Positions 16,206-24,795 of a DNA stretch of 34,024 nucleotides are shown here, piece after piece. A model generated the notes under the pieces. That model was not told the origin of the DNA and did not search any database. It worked only from the letters and a program-made list of their open reading frames with translations. How positions within the stretch are numbered: the first letter of the stretch is position 1; each line of letters starts with the position of its first letter. Source of the DNA: Clostridia bacterium (lineage in GTDB: Bacteria > Bacillota > Clostridia > TANB77 > UBA1234); NCBI GenBank assembly GCA_017469565.1, contig JAFUGC010000045.1, forward strand, positions 1-34,024. The letters run 5' to 3'. The translations under genes and the position numbers were made by a program.

Positions 16206-17075
16206 TTAGCCAACCTCTCTCATATAATAAAACAAGTACTGTTGCGCTATTCCTCCATATTGTCCAAACTTTTCCTCTGCAAACTTCGAAATTTTCTTCA
16301 AATTTCTTGACTCATCATATAATTGTTCCATCACTTTCTTAATCCAAGTATCCACCGGGAAAGCTTCCCTCTTCTTCATTGAAAACAATAAAATGCAGTC
16401 TGCTACTTTTTCTCCAACACCATCGATTTTCATTAATTCTCTTTTAGCACTACGATAATCCATATTCATAATTTGCTCTAAATCGATTTTTCCACTCTCA
16501 ACAAGTACTGCAGCATGATACACATATTTGTCTCTAAATCCTAAATTTAATTGTCTCAAATCCTCCACTGTGGCTTTTGATAGTTCTTCCGATGTTGGAA
16601 ACAAGTAATAATCCTTCCCATTAAAATCTATTTTTTGACCGTATGCCATAGAGATATTTTCTATCGTCTTTGATATTCTAGGGATGTTATTAGCAGCAGA
16701 AATGATATAACTGATTAGCATTTCCCACGCATCTTGATTCAATATTCGTATCCCATATCCAAATTTGATAGCATTTTTCATATTCATATCGCCCTTTTTC
16801 AATACTGATTTGATAGCAAGATAATCAGTATCAAGGTCAAAATACTCCCTCACGCAACTCATAACATATTCTTCATCATTGGTAAAAGACCCATTTTTCA
16901 CGAACTCTCCACAAATAAAAACATCTTTATCTTTCTTACTCACATTCATGACTCCAAATTTGGTTACACCCGTATAACTTGCATCCTCTTCTTTTTTCCA
17001 TCTAAAACACTGCCCACATTCAAAAATATGAGCAAGTTCGAAATCATTGATATTATGGAATATAAGTTTCTTCAT
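16206..17075 (-). CDS. 8-oxoguanine DNA glycosylase, OGG1 type (HhH-GPD)
   Basis: A bifunctional base-excision repair enzyme that removes oxidised guanine and nicks the strand. The N-terminal OGG domain has the family motif FECGQCFRWKK. The helix-hairpin-helix reads MKIDGVGEKVADCILLFSM; the lysine of GEKVAD is the Schiff-base nucleophile, and the aspartate of FPVDTWI is the general acid, 19 residues later, as in human OGG1 (K249/D268). I start it at the ATG 17073-17075 (289 residues), just after GAGAGTGGGG; a longer frame reaches 17114 without a good ribosome binding site. It is convergent with the small membrane protein gene and divergent from the TraX-like gene. Confidence 0.9.
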   Translation of the reverse strand: MKKLIFHNINDFELAHIFECGQCFRWKKEEDASYTGVTKFGVMNVSKKDKDVFICGEFVKNGSFTNDEEYVMSCVREYFDLDTDYLAIKSVLKKGDMNMKNAIKFGYGIRILNQDAWEMLISYIISAANNIPRISKTIENISMAYGQKIDFNGKDYYLFPTSEELSKATVEDLRQLNLGFRDKYVYHAAVLVESGKIDLEQIMNMDYRSAKRELMKIDGVGEKVADCILLFSMKKREAFPVDTWIKKVMEQLYDESRNLKKISKFAEEKFGQYGGIAQQYLFYYMREVG

Positions 17076-17203
17076 TTTCCCCACTCTCATTAATAAAAAT
17101 AAATTTTTATCCATTTTTACACTATCTTCTTGTTATTATATTAATGCCATATTGCAACGCCTTATGTAATAACCGCACTTTTACTATACACAAACATTTT
17201 GAA

Positions 17204-17232
17204 TTGCGCAATACGTTTTTTCGTGATACACT
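17204..17232 (+). promoter_or_regulatory. Candidate promoter of the TraX-like gene
   Basis: -35 TTGCGC (17204-17209), 17-base spacer, -10 TACACT (17227-17232), 38 bases before the chosen start codon. Confidence 0.4.
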
Positions 17233-17270
17233 TGATAGCATATAAAGAGTTAATAAAAGGAAGTGTATTT

Positions 17271-17933
17271 ATGACATCTTGTTTTCTAAAAATACTTGCT
17301 TGTATATTGATGCTAGTAGATCATATTGGATTTTGTTTTTTTCCAAAACTTATTATTTTAAGAAAGATAGGGCGCCTTGCTTTTCCAATATTTGCCTTTC
17401 AGATTGCAGTTGGTTTTTCACGTACAAGCAACAAGAAAAAATATATCCTTCGAATGCTTATTTTTGCATTAGTTTCAGAAATTCCATTTTTATTTTTTAG
17501 AGTTGCATCTGGTTATACCGAATTTCGTACTAACATCGGATTTTCCTTTTTTATATCACTACTTTGCCTATACTTGATAGATTCCTTTCAAAATAAAAAG
17601 AATATTTTATACTTATTCTTGATCATACCACTCATCGCATCAGCAGTATTGCTAAAGGTAGATTATTCCTTCCTTGGTCCTGTTTTCGTAATATTATTTT
17701 ATTTATTTGGTCAAGAAAAAAAATATTTTCCAATTCTTTTCATTACCGCAATATATGCTACCTTGATTTATGTGTTGCTATTGAAAAGTGATATACAATT
17801 ATACTGTTTAATATCACTTTTTATTATTTTGCTATACAATGGCAAAAAGGGTCCAAACCTAAAATATTTATTTTACATATTCTACCCTGCTCATTTTTTA
17901 ATACTGGGAATCCTTAATTATTTGATGGTTTAA
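17271..17933 (+). CDS. TraX-like polytopic membrane protein
   Basis: A 220-residue membrane protein of the TraX family, named after the F-plasmid pilin N-acetylase. The hallmark LACILMLVDHIGFCFFP, then RKIGRLAFPIFAFQIAVGF, is clear, followed by some seven further hydrophobic segments and the typical end YIFYPAHFLILG. The start ATG (17271) has AAAGGAAG upstream; the longer frame from 17199 overlaps the promoter. Chromosomal TraX homologues are common in Firmicutes and their substrate is not known. The presence of pilin-like genes in the same window makes a link to pilin modification tempting, but there is no direct support. Confidence 0.85.
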   Translation: MTSCFLKILACILMLVDHIGFCFFPKLIILRKIGRLAFPIFAFQIAVGFSRTSNKKKYILRMLIFALVSEIPFLFFRVASGYTEFRTNIGFSFFISLLCLYLIDSFQNKKNILYLFLIIPLIASAVLLKVDYSFLGPVFVILFYLFGQEKKYFPILFITAIYATLIYVLLLKSDIQLYCLISLFIILLYNGKKGPNLKYLFYIFYPAHFLILGILNYLMV

Positions 17934-18052
17934 TATTTTTAGCAAAAAAGATACTATATTTTCACAAAAATTACATATTAAACCCGCATACTAAAATGAG
18001 AAGGATAAATAATAGAAGATTGCTATTTTCTAACATGAAAGGATTGATTTTT

Positions 18053-18721
18053 ATGAATAATTTTAAAATATTAGTTGTTGATGATGAATCAAGAATGCGT
18101 AAACTCCTAAAAGATTTCTTATCTACTGGTGGATATGAAATTTATGAAGCAGAAAACGGTCAAAAAGCATTAGATATTTTTGAAATGCATGATGATATCA
18201 GTTTAATCATATTAGATGTCATGATGCCAGTTCTTGACGGCTGGTCTACCTTAAGAGAAATCAGAAAAAACTCAAAAGTACCCGTTATCATGCTTACGGC
18301 TCGTGGACAAGAAAGTGACGAGCTATTCGGATTTGAACTTGGAGTGGATGAGTATATCTCAAAGCCTTTCAGCCCTAAGATTCTTGTTGCAAGAGTAGAA
18401 GCATTATTAAAAAGATGTTATACGGAAAATGAAATGATAACCAGTTTTGATGGGATTGAAATCAATCAAAATGCTCATATCGTCACTGTTGACGGTATAA
18501 ATGCTGACTTAACCATGAAAGAATTTGAACTTCTAGAATTTTTAATTAACAATAAGGGAGTTGCATTATCCAGGGAAAAAATATTAAATCATGTATGGAA
18601 TTATGACTATTATGGAGATTCTCGAACAATTGATAGTCATATTAAAAAACTCAGAAAGAAACTTGGTAAAAAAGGCTACCATATAGAAACAGTACGCGGA
18701 CTTGGTTACAAGTTCGAATAA
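18053..18721 (+). CDS. OmpR/PhoB-type response regulator
   Basis: A 222-residue two-component regulator. In the receiver domain the acidic pocket is D10/D11, the phosphorylated Asp is D55 (LIILDVMMP), the switch Thr is T82 (MLTAR) and the lysine is K104 (ISKPF). The C-terminal winged helix (about residues 130-222) ends IDSHIKKLRKKLG, then the ETVRGLGYKFE signature of the OmpR family. I use the ATG at 18053, with AAAGGA 9 bases upstream; an upstream in-frame ATG at 17996 has no conserved coding. It is followed after 46 bases by its histidine kinase. The target genes cannot be told from the sequence. Confidence 0.95.
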   Translation: MNNFKILVVDDESRMRKLLKDFLSTGGYEIYEAENGQKALDIFEMHDDISLIILDVMMPVLDGWSTLREIRKNSKVPVIMLTARGQESDELFGFELGVDEYISKPFSPKILVARVEALLKRCYTENEMITSFDGIEINQNAHIVTVDGINADLTMKEFELLEFLINNKGVALSREKILNHVWNYDYYGDSRTIDSHIKKLRKKLGKKGYHIETVRGLGYKFE

Positions 18722-18767
18722 TCATCTATGTAACGAAAACATTACTCGAAAGGAATAGAAATAAACA

Positions 18768-20267
18768 ATGAAAAATTTTTCGATAAACTCTAAATTATTT
18801 TTTTGGTTTGCATTTCTCGTAATATTTGTTGTGCTTACTATTTTGATTTTAAACACAACTGTACTAGAGTCATATTATTTACACTTCAAAGAAAAAAATT
18901 TGGTAAAAATTTATAATGATATTAACCTAATTTATACCCAAAACGAAAATGAAGAAAATCTAGAATCAGAATTAGAAAAAATAGAAATCAATCAAAACAT
19001 TGATATTGTAATTAAAGATAATGACAAACTAACGATTTATACTACATCAAGAGATTTTTCTAATAATATGTTCAAGATTCCCGAATATAATCGTATTGTC
19101 AATGATGATTATTTTTCAGAAAATTTATCGGGAGATATTTCTTATTTCATAGAAACAATCAGGGACAACAGAATCAATTCAGACTTCATAGCGCTGTTTG
19201 GAAAACTAAGTGATAATCATTTCTTATTCATTAGAACACCCGTGCAATCTATCAAAGAAGGCGTGCAAGTAACAAACAGTTTCTTACTAATCATAGGAGC
19301 TATTGCATTAATCCTATCAAGTTTGCTCGCTTTTATCATTTCAAAAACATTTACAAAACCAATCAAACAGCTAAATACCATTGCAAAGAATATTAGTGAA
19401 TTAAATTTTTCAGAGGAATATACCGTCACATCGTCTGATGAAATAGGCACATTAGGTCAGAGTATCAATAATCTTTCACATAGTCTTAAAACGAAAATAG
19501 AAGAGCTACATGAGGCAAATATTGAGCTAGAAAAAGATGTAGAACAAAAATCAAAACTTGCACAAATGCGCAGCCAATTTATCTCAGATGTTTCGCATGA
19601 ACTAAAAACGCCTATTGCTTTGATTCAAGGCTATGCAGAAGGTTTAATCGATGGAATCGCAACAACAGATGAAGATAAAAAATATTACCTAGAAGTCATT
19701 TTAGATGAAGCTAATAAAATGAGTGCACTCACACATGATTTATTAGATCTTTCTAATTTGGAGTATGGAAAAAATAATTTGAATATTCAAACATTTGATA
19801 TTTGTGAGCTTATTGGAAGCACCATAAAGAAAAATGAAATTATCTTTCATGAGCACGGAATCAATGCTAGTTTTACAAACTATGAAATAAATCCTGATGA
19901 AATCATCAATGTAAATGCCGATTCTTTTAGAATTGAACAAGTTTTAATTAATTATATCAATAACGCCATTAAAAATATAGACGAGAAAAAATTATTAAAA
20001 ATATCCGTTGAAAAAAATGATAACATTGCAAAAGTAAAAGTATTCAATTCTGGAAATCACATTACTCCAGAAAATCTGATGAGAATTTGGAATAAATTTT
20101 ATAAAGTAGATTCGTCAAGAAACAGAGAGCAGAGTGGCTCTGGAATTGGACTATCACTTGTAAAAGCAATTATGGATCAACACAAAAATAATTATGGTGT
20201 AGAGAATGTAGAAGAAGGTGTAGTGTTCTGGTTTGAACTGAACTGTGATACATCACCTGAAAATTAA
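18768..20267 (+). CDS. Membrane sensor histidine kinase
   Basis: A 499-residue kinase, partner of the regulator just upstream. It has a first membrane helix (about 10-30), an extracytoplasmic sensor region (about 31-170), a second helix (about 171-192) and a HAMP linker (about 193-245). The phospho-acceptor is H277 in SHELKTPIALIQGYAEGL. The ATP-binding domain shows the N box (INNAIKN) and the G box GSGIGLSLVKAI. The sensor region has no domain I recognise. The sequence around the H box resembles clostridial VncS/PhoR-like kinases often linked to cell-envelope stress. A terminator follows 100 bases after the stop. Confidence 0.95.
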   Translation: MKNFSINSKLFFWFAFLVIFVVLTILILNTTVLESYYLHFKEKNLVKIYNDINLIYTQNENEENLESELEKIEINQNIDIVIKDNDKLTIYTTSRDFSNNMFKIPEYNRIVNDDYFSENLSGDISYFIETIRDNRINSDFIALFGKLSDNHFLFIRTPVQSIKEGVQVTNSFLLIIGAIALILSSLLAFIISKTFTKPIKQLNTIAKNISELNFSEEYTVTSSDEIGTLGQSINNLSHSLKTKIEELHEANIELEKDVEQKSKLAQMRSQFISDVSHELKTPIALIQGYAEGLIDGIATTDEDKKYYLEVILDEANKMSALTHDLLDLSNLEYGKNNLNIQTFDICELIGSTIKKNEIIFHEHGINASFTNYEINPDEIINVNADSFRIEQVLINYINNAIKNIDEKKLLKISVEKNDNIAKVKVFNSGNHITPENLMRIWNKFYKVDSSRNREQSGSGIGLSLVKAIMDQHKNNYGVENVEEGVVFWFELNCDTSPEN

Positions 20268-20367
20268 AAAAATTTTTCTAATTTTACATTTCTTTTTCAA
20301 GAAATTCACAAATAATTCATAAATGTCTAGTAATCTATAAATGGATAAAAAAAGTTTATCTATCGTA

Positions 20368-20432
20368 CCTAAATGTATAGACTCTATTTTCGGTTTCCCC
20401 CTTTAATAGAGTCTATGCTTTTAGGTTTTTTT
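20368..20432 (+). terminator. Terminator of the two-component operon
   Basis: A perfect 12-bp stem ATAGACTCTATT / AATAGAGTCTAT with a 16-base loop, extended outward by CCTAAA / TTTAGG, followed on the plus strand by TTTTTTT. It lies between the convergent kinase and thioredoxin genes; the T-run serves the kinase operon and the stem could also slow the opposite transcript. Confidence 0.88.
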
Positions 20433-20748
20433 ATATTAAATCATTGATGATTCGTTCTAGTTTCTCTTCCCCTAAACATCCCACTTGTCTCTCCACCTCT
20501 TCCCCGTTCTTAAAGAAGATAAGCGTAGGCATTGCAGAAATATGATACCTCATAGCAATACTTTGTGTCTCGTCCACATCAACCTTAAACACTTCCACCT
20601 TATCTTCATACTTCTCGCATGCTTTTTTCAATACTGGTGCAAGTAATTTACATGGCTCACACCATGTGGCAAAAAAATCAACAATTACTAATTTATCATT
20701 ATTCAAGACCTCAGATAAAATTCTTTCATTCTCAATATAGTGAATCAT
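20431..20748 (-). CDS. trxA: Thioredoxin
   Basis: A 105-residue thioredoxin that reduces protein disulfides. The active site is W-C-E-P-C (C30-C33) in FFATWCEPCKLLAP, with the cis-proline in SAMPTLIFFKNG. The usual second residue is Gly (CGPC); Glu there is uncommon and could shift the redox potential or substrate choice. The end has QVGCLGEEKLE, giving an extra cysteine near residue 90. A TTAGGAGGT site precedes the ATG, and the promoter (TTGCAT, 18 bases, TATAAT) overlaps that of the divergent murI. Confidence 0.93.
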   Translation of the reverse strand: MIHYIENERILSEVLNNDKLVIVDFFATWCEPCKLLAPVLKKACEKYEDKVEVFKVDVDETQSIAMRYHISAMPTLIFFKNGEEVERQVGCLGEEKLERIINDLI

Positions 20749-20814
20749 AAATACCTCCTAACTAACTAAACAACAATATATTTCATCAAATAATAAATTT
20801 CTACTGGAATATTG

Positions 20815-20864
20815 TTGTGTTATCATATATATTAATTATATGATAAGATAATATAAAAATGCAA
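20815..20864. promoter_or_regulatory. Overlapping divergent promoters of trxA and murI with an inverted repeat
   Basis: For trxA (minus): -35 TTGCAT (20859-20864), 18 bases, -10 TATAAT (20835-20840). For murI (plus): -35 TTGTGT (20815-20820), 18 bases, -10 TATGAT (20839-20844). The two -10 boxes overlap. A perfect 10-bp inverted repeat TTATCATATA (20820-20829) / TATATGATAA (20837-20846) covers both -10 boxes. The promoters should be mutually exclusive, and the repeat is a possible operator. Confidence 0.65.
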
Positions 20865-20885
20865 CACATGTAAAGGAGACTGTTT

Positions 20886-21668
20886 ATGGATACAAGACCA
20901 ATAGGTATGTTTGATTCCGGGTGTGGAGGGCTTACCGTACTAAAAGAATATATAAAAAAACTTCCAAATGAAGATTTTATCTACTATGGTGATACAGCTC
21001 ATCTTCCTTATGGAGACAAATCAAAAGAAAAAATCATTGAATACGCTGAGGAAATTACTAAATTTTTAATCAAAAAAGAGGTGAAAATGATCATCATTGC
21101 CTGTGGAACCGCAAGTGCTAGTGCATATCATTACCTAAAAGAAAAATATCCAAATATACCAATCAAAAATATTATTGAACCAACTGCTAAATTAGTCACA
21201 GACGAACATATTGGTGTTATCGCAACAAAAGCCACCATTAAGAGTAAGGCATGGGAACATTCCATTTTAAAATATAACCCAACAGCAAAAATAAAATCCA
21301 TTGCTTGTCCTCTACTAGTACCACTGATTGAAGAAGGATTTATTGATAATCCCGCAACAGATTTTATTTTGAATGATTATTTAAAGATATTTTTGAATGA
21401 TTTAGACTCTTCTAAAACGCCTAATATTTCGTCATTAATTCTTGGTTGTACGCACTACCCAATTTTAAAAAGTCATATTCAAAATATTCTAAGTAATTCC
21501 GTTAATGTCATCAATGTTGGAACGTGTTCTGCAAATGATACCGCTTCATTTTTACAACAAAACAGTCTTCAAAATGATATAAATCATCAAGGAATGCTAG
21601 AATTTCATTCTAGTGATGATTTTGAATCTTTTAAAGAAAATGCAAAACTACTAGGTTTTGCATTGTAA
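20886..21668 (+). CDS. murI: Glutamate racemase
   Basis: Makes D-glutamate for peptidoglycan from L-glutamate, without cofactor. The 260-residue protein has the start PIGMFDSGCGGLTVLKEY (D10), the first catalytic cysteine C73 in IIACGTASAS and the second C188 in LGCTHYPIL. In most homologues the first motif is ACNTASA and the start DSGVGG; here Asn is Gly and Val is Cys, substitutions outside the catalytic cysteines. An AAAGGAG site precedes the ATG. It is divergent from trxA with shared promoter DNA, and a bidirectional terminator follows. Confidence 0.95.
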   Translation: MDTRPIGMFDSGCGGLTVLKEYIKKLPNEDFIYYGDTAHLPYGDKSKEKIIEYAEEITKFLIKKEVKMIIIACGTASASAYHYLKEKYPNIPIKNIIEPTAKLVTDEHIGVIATKATIKSKAWEHSILKYNPTAKIKSIACPLLVPLIEEGFIDNPATDFILNDYLKIFLNDLDSSKTPNISSLILGCTHYPILKSHIQNILSNSVNVINVGTCSANDTASFLQQNSLQNDINHQGMLEFHSSDDFESFKENAKLLGFAL

Positions 21669-21675
21669 ATAAATC

Positions 21676-21713
21676 AAAAAGATGGGGTCCTAATAATAGG
21701 ACCCCATCTTTTT
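21676..21713. terminator. Bidirectional terminator between murI and the repeat-protein gene
   Basis: A perfect 16-bp inverted repeat AAAAAGATGGGGTCCT / AGGACCCCATCTTTTT with a 6-base loop. A-runs on one side and T-runs on the other make it work in both directions for the two convergent genes. Confidence 0.95.
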
Positions 21714-21720
21714 GACTCAA

Positions 21721-24282
21721 TTATGGATTTGCTCTCCACTTTGCATATAAGGTTGTATTTGATGAAACCATTATATGTGGATTATTCATATATGTTCCTC
21801 TTTCGTCGATATATTGTGTTCCGCCTCCATTTGTTGCTGTGAAGTATCCAGCAAATGTATATCCTGTCCTTGTTGGTATTGTGATAGTAGCTAGCTGTGT
21901 GGTACAAGCTGAATTTGAATAATAAATTGCTGTACCATATTTATAATATACTGCTGTGGTACCTGCACTCGTTGCACTTTGATTATTTAATGTTAACGTG
22001 ATAGTATTTGCTGTCCACTTTGCATATAAGACAACATTCGATGAAAATGTTGTGTGTGGATTATTGACAAATGCACCACTTGCATTAATATACTGTGTTC
22101 CGCCACCGCCAGTTCCCGTATAGTATCCACCAAATGTGTATCCTGTTCTACTTGGCACTGAGATAGCAGATATTTGTGTGGTACAAGCTGAATTTGAATA
22201 ATAGGTTGCCGTTGCATATTTATAGTATACAGCAGTAGTACCTGCACTCGTTGCACTTTGATTATTTAGTGTCAATGTAATGGTATTAGCCGTCCATTTT
22301 GCATATAAGGTTGTATTTGCTGAATATACTGTATGTGGATTATTCACAAATGCACCACTCGCATTAATATATTGTGTTCCACCTCCGTTAGCTGCCGAAT
22401 AGTATCCGCCAAATGTATATCCTATTCTTGTTGGTACTGTTATGGTAGAAATCCTTGTTGTGCAAGCAGAATTTAAATAATATAGTGCCGTTGCATATTT
22501 ATAATATACTTCCGTTGTACCTGCAGTAGTTGCAGTTTGATTGTTTAGTGTTAATTTGATTGTATTTGCCGTCCATTTTGCATATAAAGTTGCATTTCCT
22601 GAAAATGCTGTTTGTGGGTTATTAATAAATCCTCCACTCGCATTAATATACTGTACTCCATTTCCATCAGTAGCTGTAAAGTATCCGCCAAATGTGTATC
22701 CTGCTCTTGTTGGTACTGTAATAGCTGTTATTTGTGCAGTACAAGCAGAATTTGAGTAGTATGTTGGTGTAGTGTATTTAAAGTATACTGCTGTAGAACC
22801 AGCCGTTGTAGCGCTTTGATTATTTAGTGATAAAGTAATCGTATTGGCTGTCCACTTTGCATATAGAGTTCTATTTTCTGTAATTGCTGAATGTAGGTTA
22901 TTTACAAATGCACCACTTGCATTAATATATTGTGTCCCGCCTCCGTTAGCCGCCGTGTAATAACCACCAAATGTGTATCCAGTTCTAGCTGGTACTGTGA
23001 TAGCAGTCATTTGTGTGGTACAAGCTGAATTTGAATAATAGGTTGCCGTGTTATATTTATAGTATACTGTACCTGTGCCTGCGGTGTTTGCACTTTGATT
23101 ATCTAAATTTAGTGTAATGGTATTTGCATTCCATCTTGCAATTAAAGTTCCCGCACTTGCTTTATTCCATATATTTGAACCTACTCCTGATGCATTATAG
23201 TATAGCGTTCCGCCAGAACTTGCATCATAATAACCAGCAAAGGTATAGCCCGTTCTTGTTGGCATGATTGCATTAGGCATATTGCTATTGTATGTTGCAG
23301 TTACACTAGCAGTTCCTCCAATTCCACTATTCTGATTTAATGTTACTGTATATGTATTTGCTGTCCATCTAGCATATAGGGTTCCTGCATAAGCTTTATT
23401 CCACACATGTGCACTTCTGCCTGATGTATTGTAATATAAGGTTCCACCAGCAGTTGCATCATAATATCCATTAAATGTGTAACCCGTTCTGGTTGGGACG
23501 GTTATATCTGGCATACTACCGTTATATGTTACTGTTACACTATTTGATCCACCAGTTCCATTATTTTTATTTAAAGTTACTGCATAATCATTAATGGTCC
23601 ATATTGCATATAATGTTGCATCTGCCGATTTATCCCAAGTTCTTGCACTGGTCCCCGATGCCGTATAATACTGTGTTCCTCCTGAGGTGGCATCATAATA
23701 ACCTGCAAAAGTATAACCTTCTCTTATTGGCATGACTGCACTTGGCATATTACTATCAAGTGCCACTGTTACGCTATCAGAACCTCCTGTCCCTCCATTT
23801 GCATTCAAAGAAACAACATATCCTCCATCTGAGATATCTATATTTTCCTCTAAAGAACCAGCCGATTTTGCAGCTATTTCCGCTACCAAATCATCTGTTT
23901 CAGATAAGGCGATGACAGCATTCAATTTATAATTTACCACATATGTTTCATCAACATATTCAATTCCCATTTCGTTTAAAGAATCCTCATCCAGTAAATA
24001 CCATCCATTTCCTATTGTTTTCCCTTCTATGGTTGCATTTTCTCTTCCAGGGAAAATAGCATTATTCGGAGTAAGGGTACCAGCCGTACCTGCTCTTGCC
24101 GCCTCTCTTGATACAGCCGCCTTTACAGCAGATAAATTATTTTCTTTTACTTGTTCTTTTGCTTTTTCTACTGAAGAGACTCCGTTAATGATAGATACAG
24201 ACGCAATAATCGTAATGATAACAATCATTATCACTATTGTCACTAATGTGATACCATCTTCACTCTTCCTATATTTTTTCAT
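21721..24282 (-). CDS. Pilin-like surface protein with Listeria-Bacteroides (InlB B-type) repeats
   Basis: An 853-residue protein. It starts MKKYRKSEDG followed by the pilin-type helix ITLVTIVIMIVIITIIASVS, then a polar helix and a small head with the signature GWYLLDEDSLNEMGI and ETYVVNYKLNAVIAL (about residues 90-130), shared with the pilin-like genes at 10.3-13 kb. From about residue 150 come eight Flg_new/InlB B-type repeats: three of 78 residues (pattern RTGYTFAGYYDA...GTLYARW), then five of 93 residues (start TANTITL, end TLYAKW). These beta-grasp repeats are common in adhesins of Gram-positive bacteria. I start it at the ATG 24280-24282, behind TAGGGGG. It is probably an adhesive filament component; how it is exported is not shown here. 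Confidence 0.85.
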   Translation of the reverse strand: MKKYRKSEDGITLVTIVIMIVIITIIASVSIINGVSSVEKAKEQVKENNLSAVKAAVSREAARAGTAGTLTPNNAIFPGRENATIEGKTIGNGWYLLDEDSLNEMGIEYVDETYVVNYKLNAVIALSETDDLVAEIAAKSAGSLEENIDISDGGYVVSLNANGGTGGSDSVTVALDSNMPSAVMPIREGYTFAGYYDATSGGTQYYTASGTSARTWDKSADATLYAIWTINDYAVTLNKNNGTGGSNSVTVTYNGSMPDITVPTRTGYTFNGYYDATAGGTLYYNTSGRSAHVWNKAYAGTLYARWTANTYTVTLNQNSGIGGTASVTATYNSNMPNAIMPTRTGYTFAGYYDASSGGTLYYNASGVGSNIWNKASAGTLIARWNANTITLNLDNQSANTAGTGTVYYKYNTATYYSNSACTTQMTAITVPARTGYTFGGYYTAANGGGTQYINASGAFVNNLHSAITENRTLYAKWTANTITLSLNNQSATTAGSTAVYFKYTTPTYYSNSACTAQITAITVPTRAGYTFGGYFTATDGNGVQYINASGGFINNPQTAFSGNATLYAKWTANTIKLTLNNQTATTAGTTEVYYKYATALYYLNSACTTRISTITVPTRIGYTFGGYYSAANGGGTQYINASGAFVNNPHTVYSANTTLYAKWTANTITLTLNNQSATSAGTTAVYYKYATATYYSNSACTTQISAISVPSRTGYTFGGYYTGTGGGGTQYINASGAFVNNPHTTFSSNVVLYAKWTANTITLTLNNQSATSAGTTAVYYKYGTAIYYSNSACTTQLATITIPTRTGYTFAGYFTATNGGGTQYIDERGTYMNNPHIMVSSNTTLYAKWRANP
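21733..23127. repeat. Five tandem coding repeats of exactly 279 bp
   Basis: The landmark TGTCCACTTTGCATATA (plus-strand reading, with variants) recurs at 21733, 22012, 22291, 22570, 22849 and ends at 23128, spacing 279 each. Each unit encodes 93 residues with no length change between copies, suggesting recent or homogenised duplication. It encodes the C-terminal half of the repeat protein. Confidence 0.92.
23128..23829. repeat. Three tandem coding repeats of 234 bp
   Basis: The same landmark recurs at 23128, 23362 and 23596, spacing 234. Each unit encodes 78 residues of a shorter repeat class. It is related to the 279-bp class (shared GYTF-x-GYY and the closing LYA-x-W), but lacks the NSACTTQ insertion present in the longer class. 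Confidence 0.85.
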
Positions 24283-24411
24283 AAGTATACCCCCTACATG
24301 CGCATACAAACAGACGCATTTTATTACAAAACACACTCTTTTATCTAGTATAACATTAATTAATTTTAAAATAAATATTTTTTAAGAAATTCATAACAAA
24401 TCTCGTCATGA

Positions 24412-24450
24412 AAATAAAAAAAAACGAGGCGGTATAAACTCAGCCCCGTT
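24412..24450 (-). terminator. Terminator of the rpsF-ssb-rpsR operon
   Basis: The minus strand forms AACGGGGC / GCCTCGTT (one G-U pair) and runs into nine T. It lies directly after the rpsR stop codon. Confidence 0.85.
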
Positions 24451-24466
24451 TTCGTTATCAAATGTA

Positions 24467-24745
24467 TTATTCCACTGTATATGGCAATAATCCAATACTT
24501 CTAGCTCTTTTAATTGCAACAGTAATTTCTCTTTGATGTTTTGCACAAAGACCTGTTACTCTTCTTGGTAATATCTTACCTTTTTCGCTAACATATCTCT
24601 TTAATTTATCAGATTCTTTATAATCAATAGTTAATGCTTTATCTGCACAAAATGCACAAACTTTCTTTTTTATTTTTCTTTGTCTTGGCATAGAATCATC
24701 ATCATTATTTCTATTGAATTTTCTGTTTCCCTTTTTTTCAGCCAT
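24467..24745 (-). CDS. rpsR: 30S ribosomal protein S18
   Basis: A 92-residue S18 with the conserved CAFCADK motif and the core [20 protein letters not shown], then [19 protein letters not shown]. The three cysteines (CxxC plus C in GLCAKH) suggest a zinc-binding form. It pairs with S6 in the small subunit platform. It is third in the conserved rpsF-ssb-rpsR operon, 50 bases after ssb. An AGGAGGT site precedes the ATG. Confidence 0.98.
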   Translation of the reverse strand: MAEKKGNRKFNRNNDDDSMPRQRKIKKKVCAFCADKALTIDYKESDKLKRYVSEKGKILPRRVTGLCAKHQREITVAIKRARSIGLLPYTVE

Positions 24746-24795
24746 TTTTGCTAACCTCCTATCCTAAAATTTTATCCATGACTATGTACACGAGA

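Noticed and set aside
21733..23829. Possible CRISPR or satellite array
   Set aside because: Units are 234-279 bp, lie entirely within one coding frame and encode recognisable surface-protein repeats; there are no spacers.
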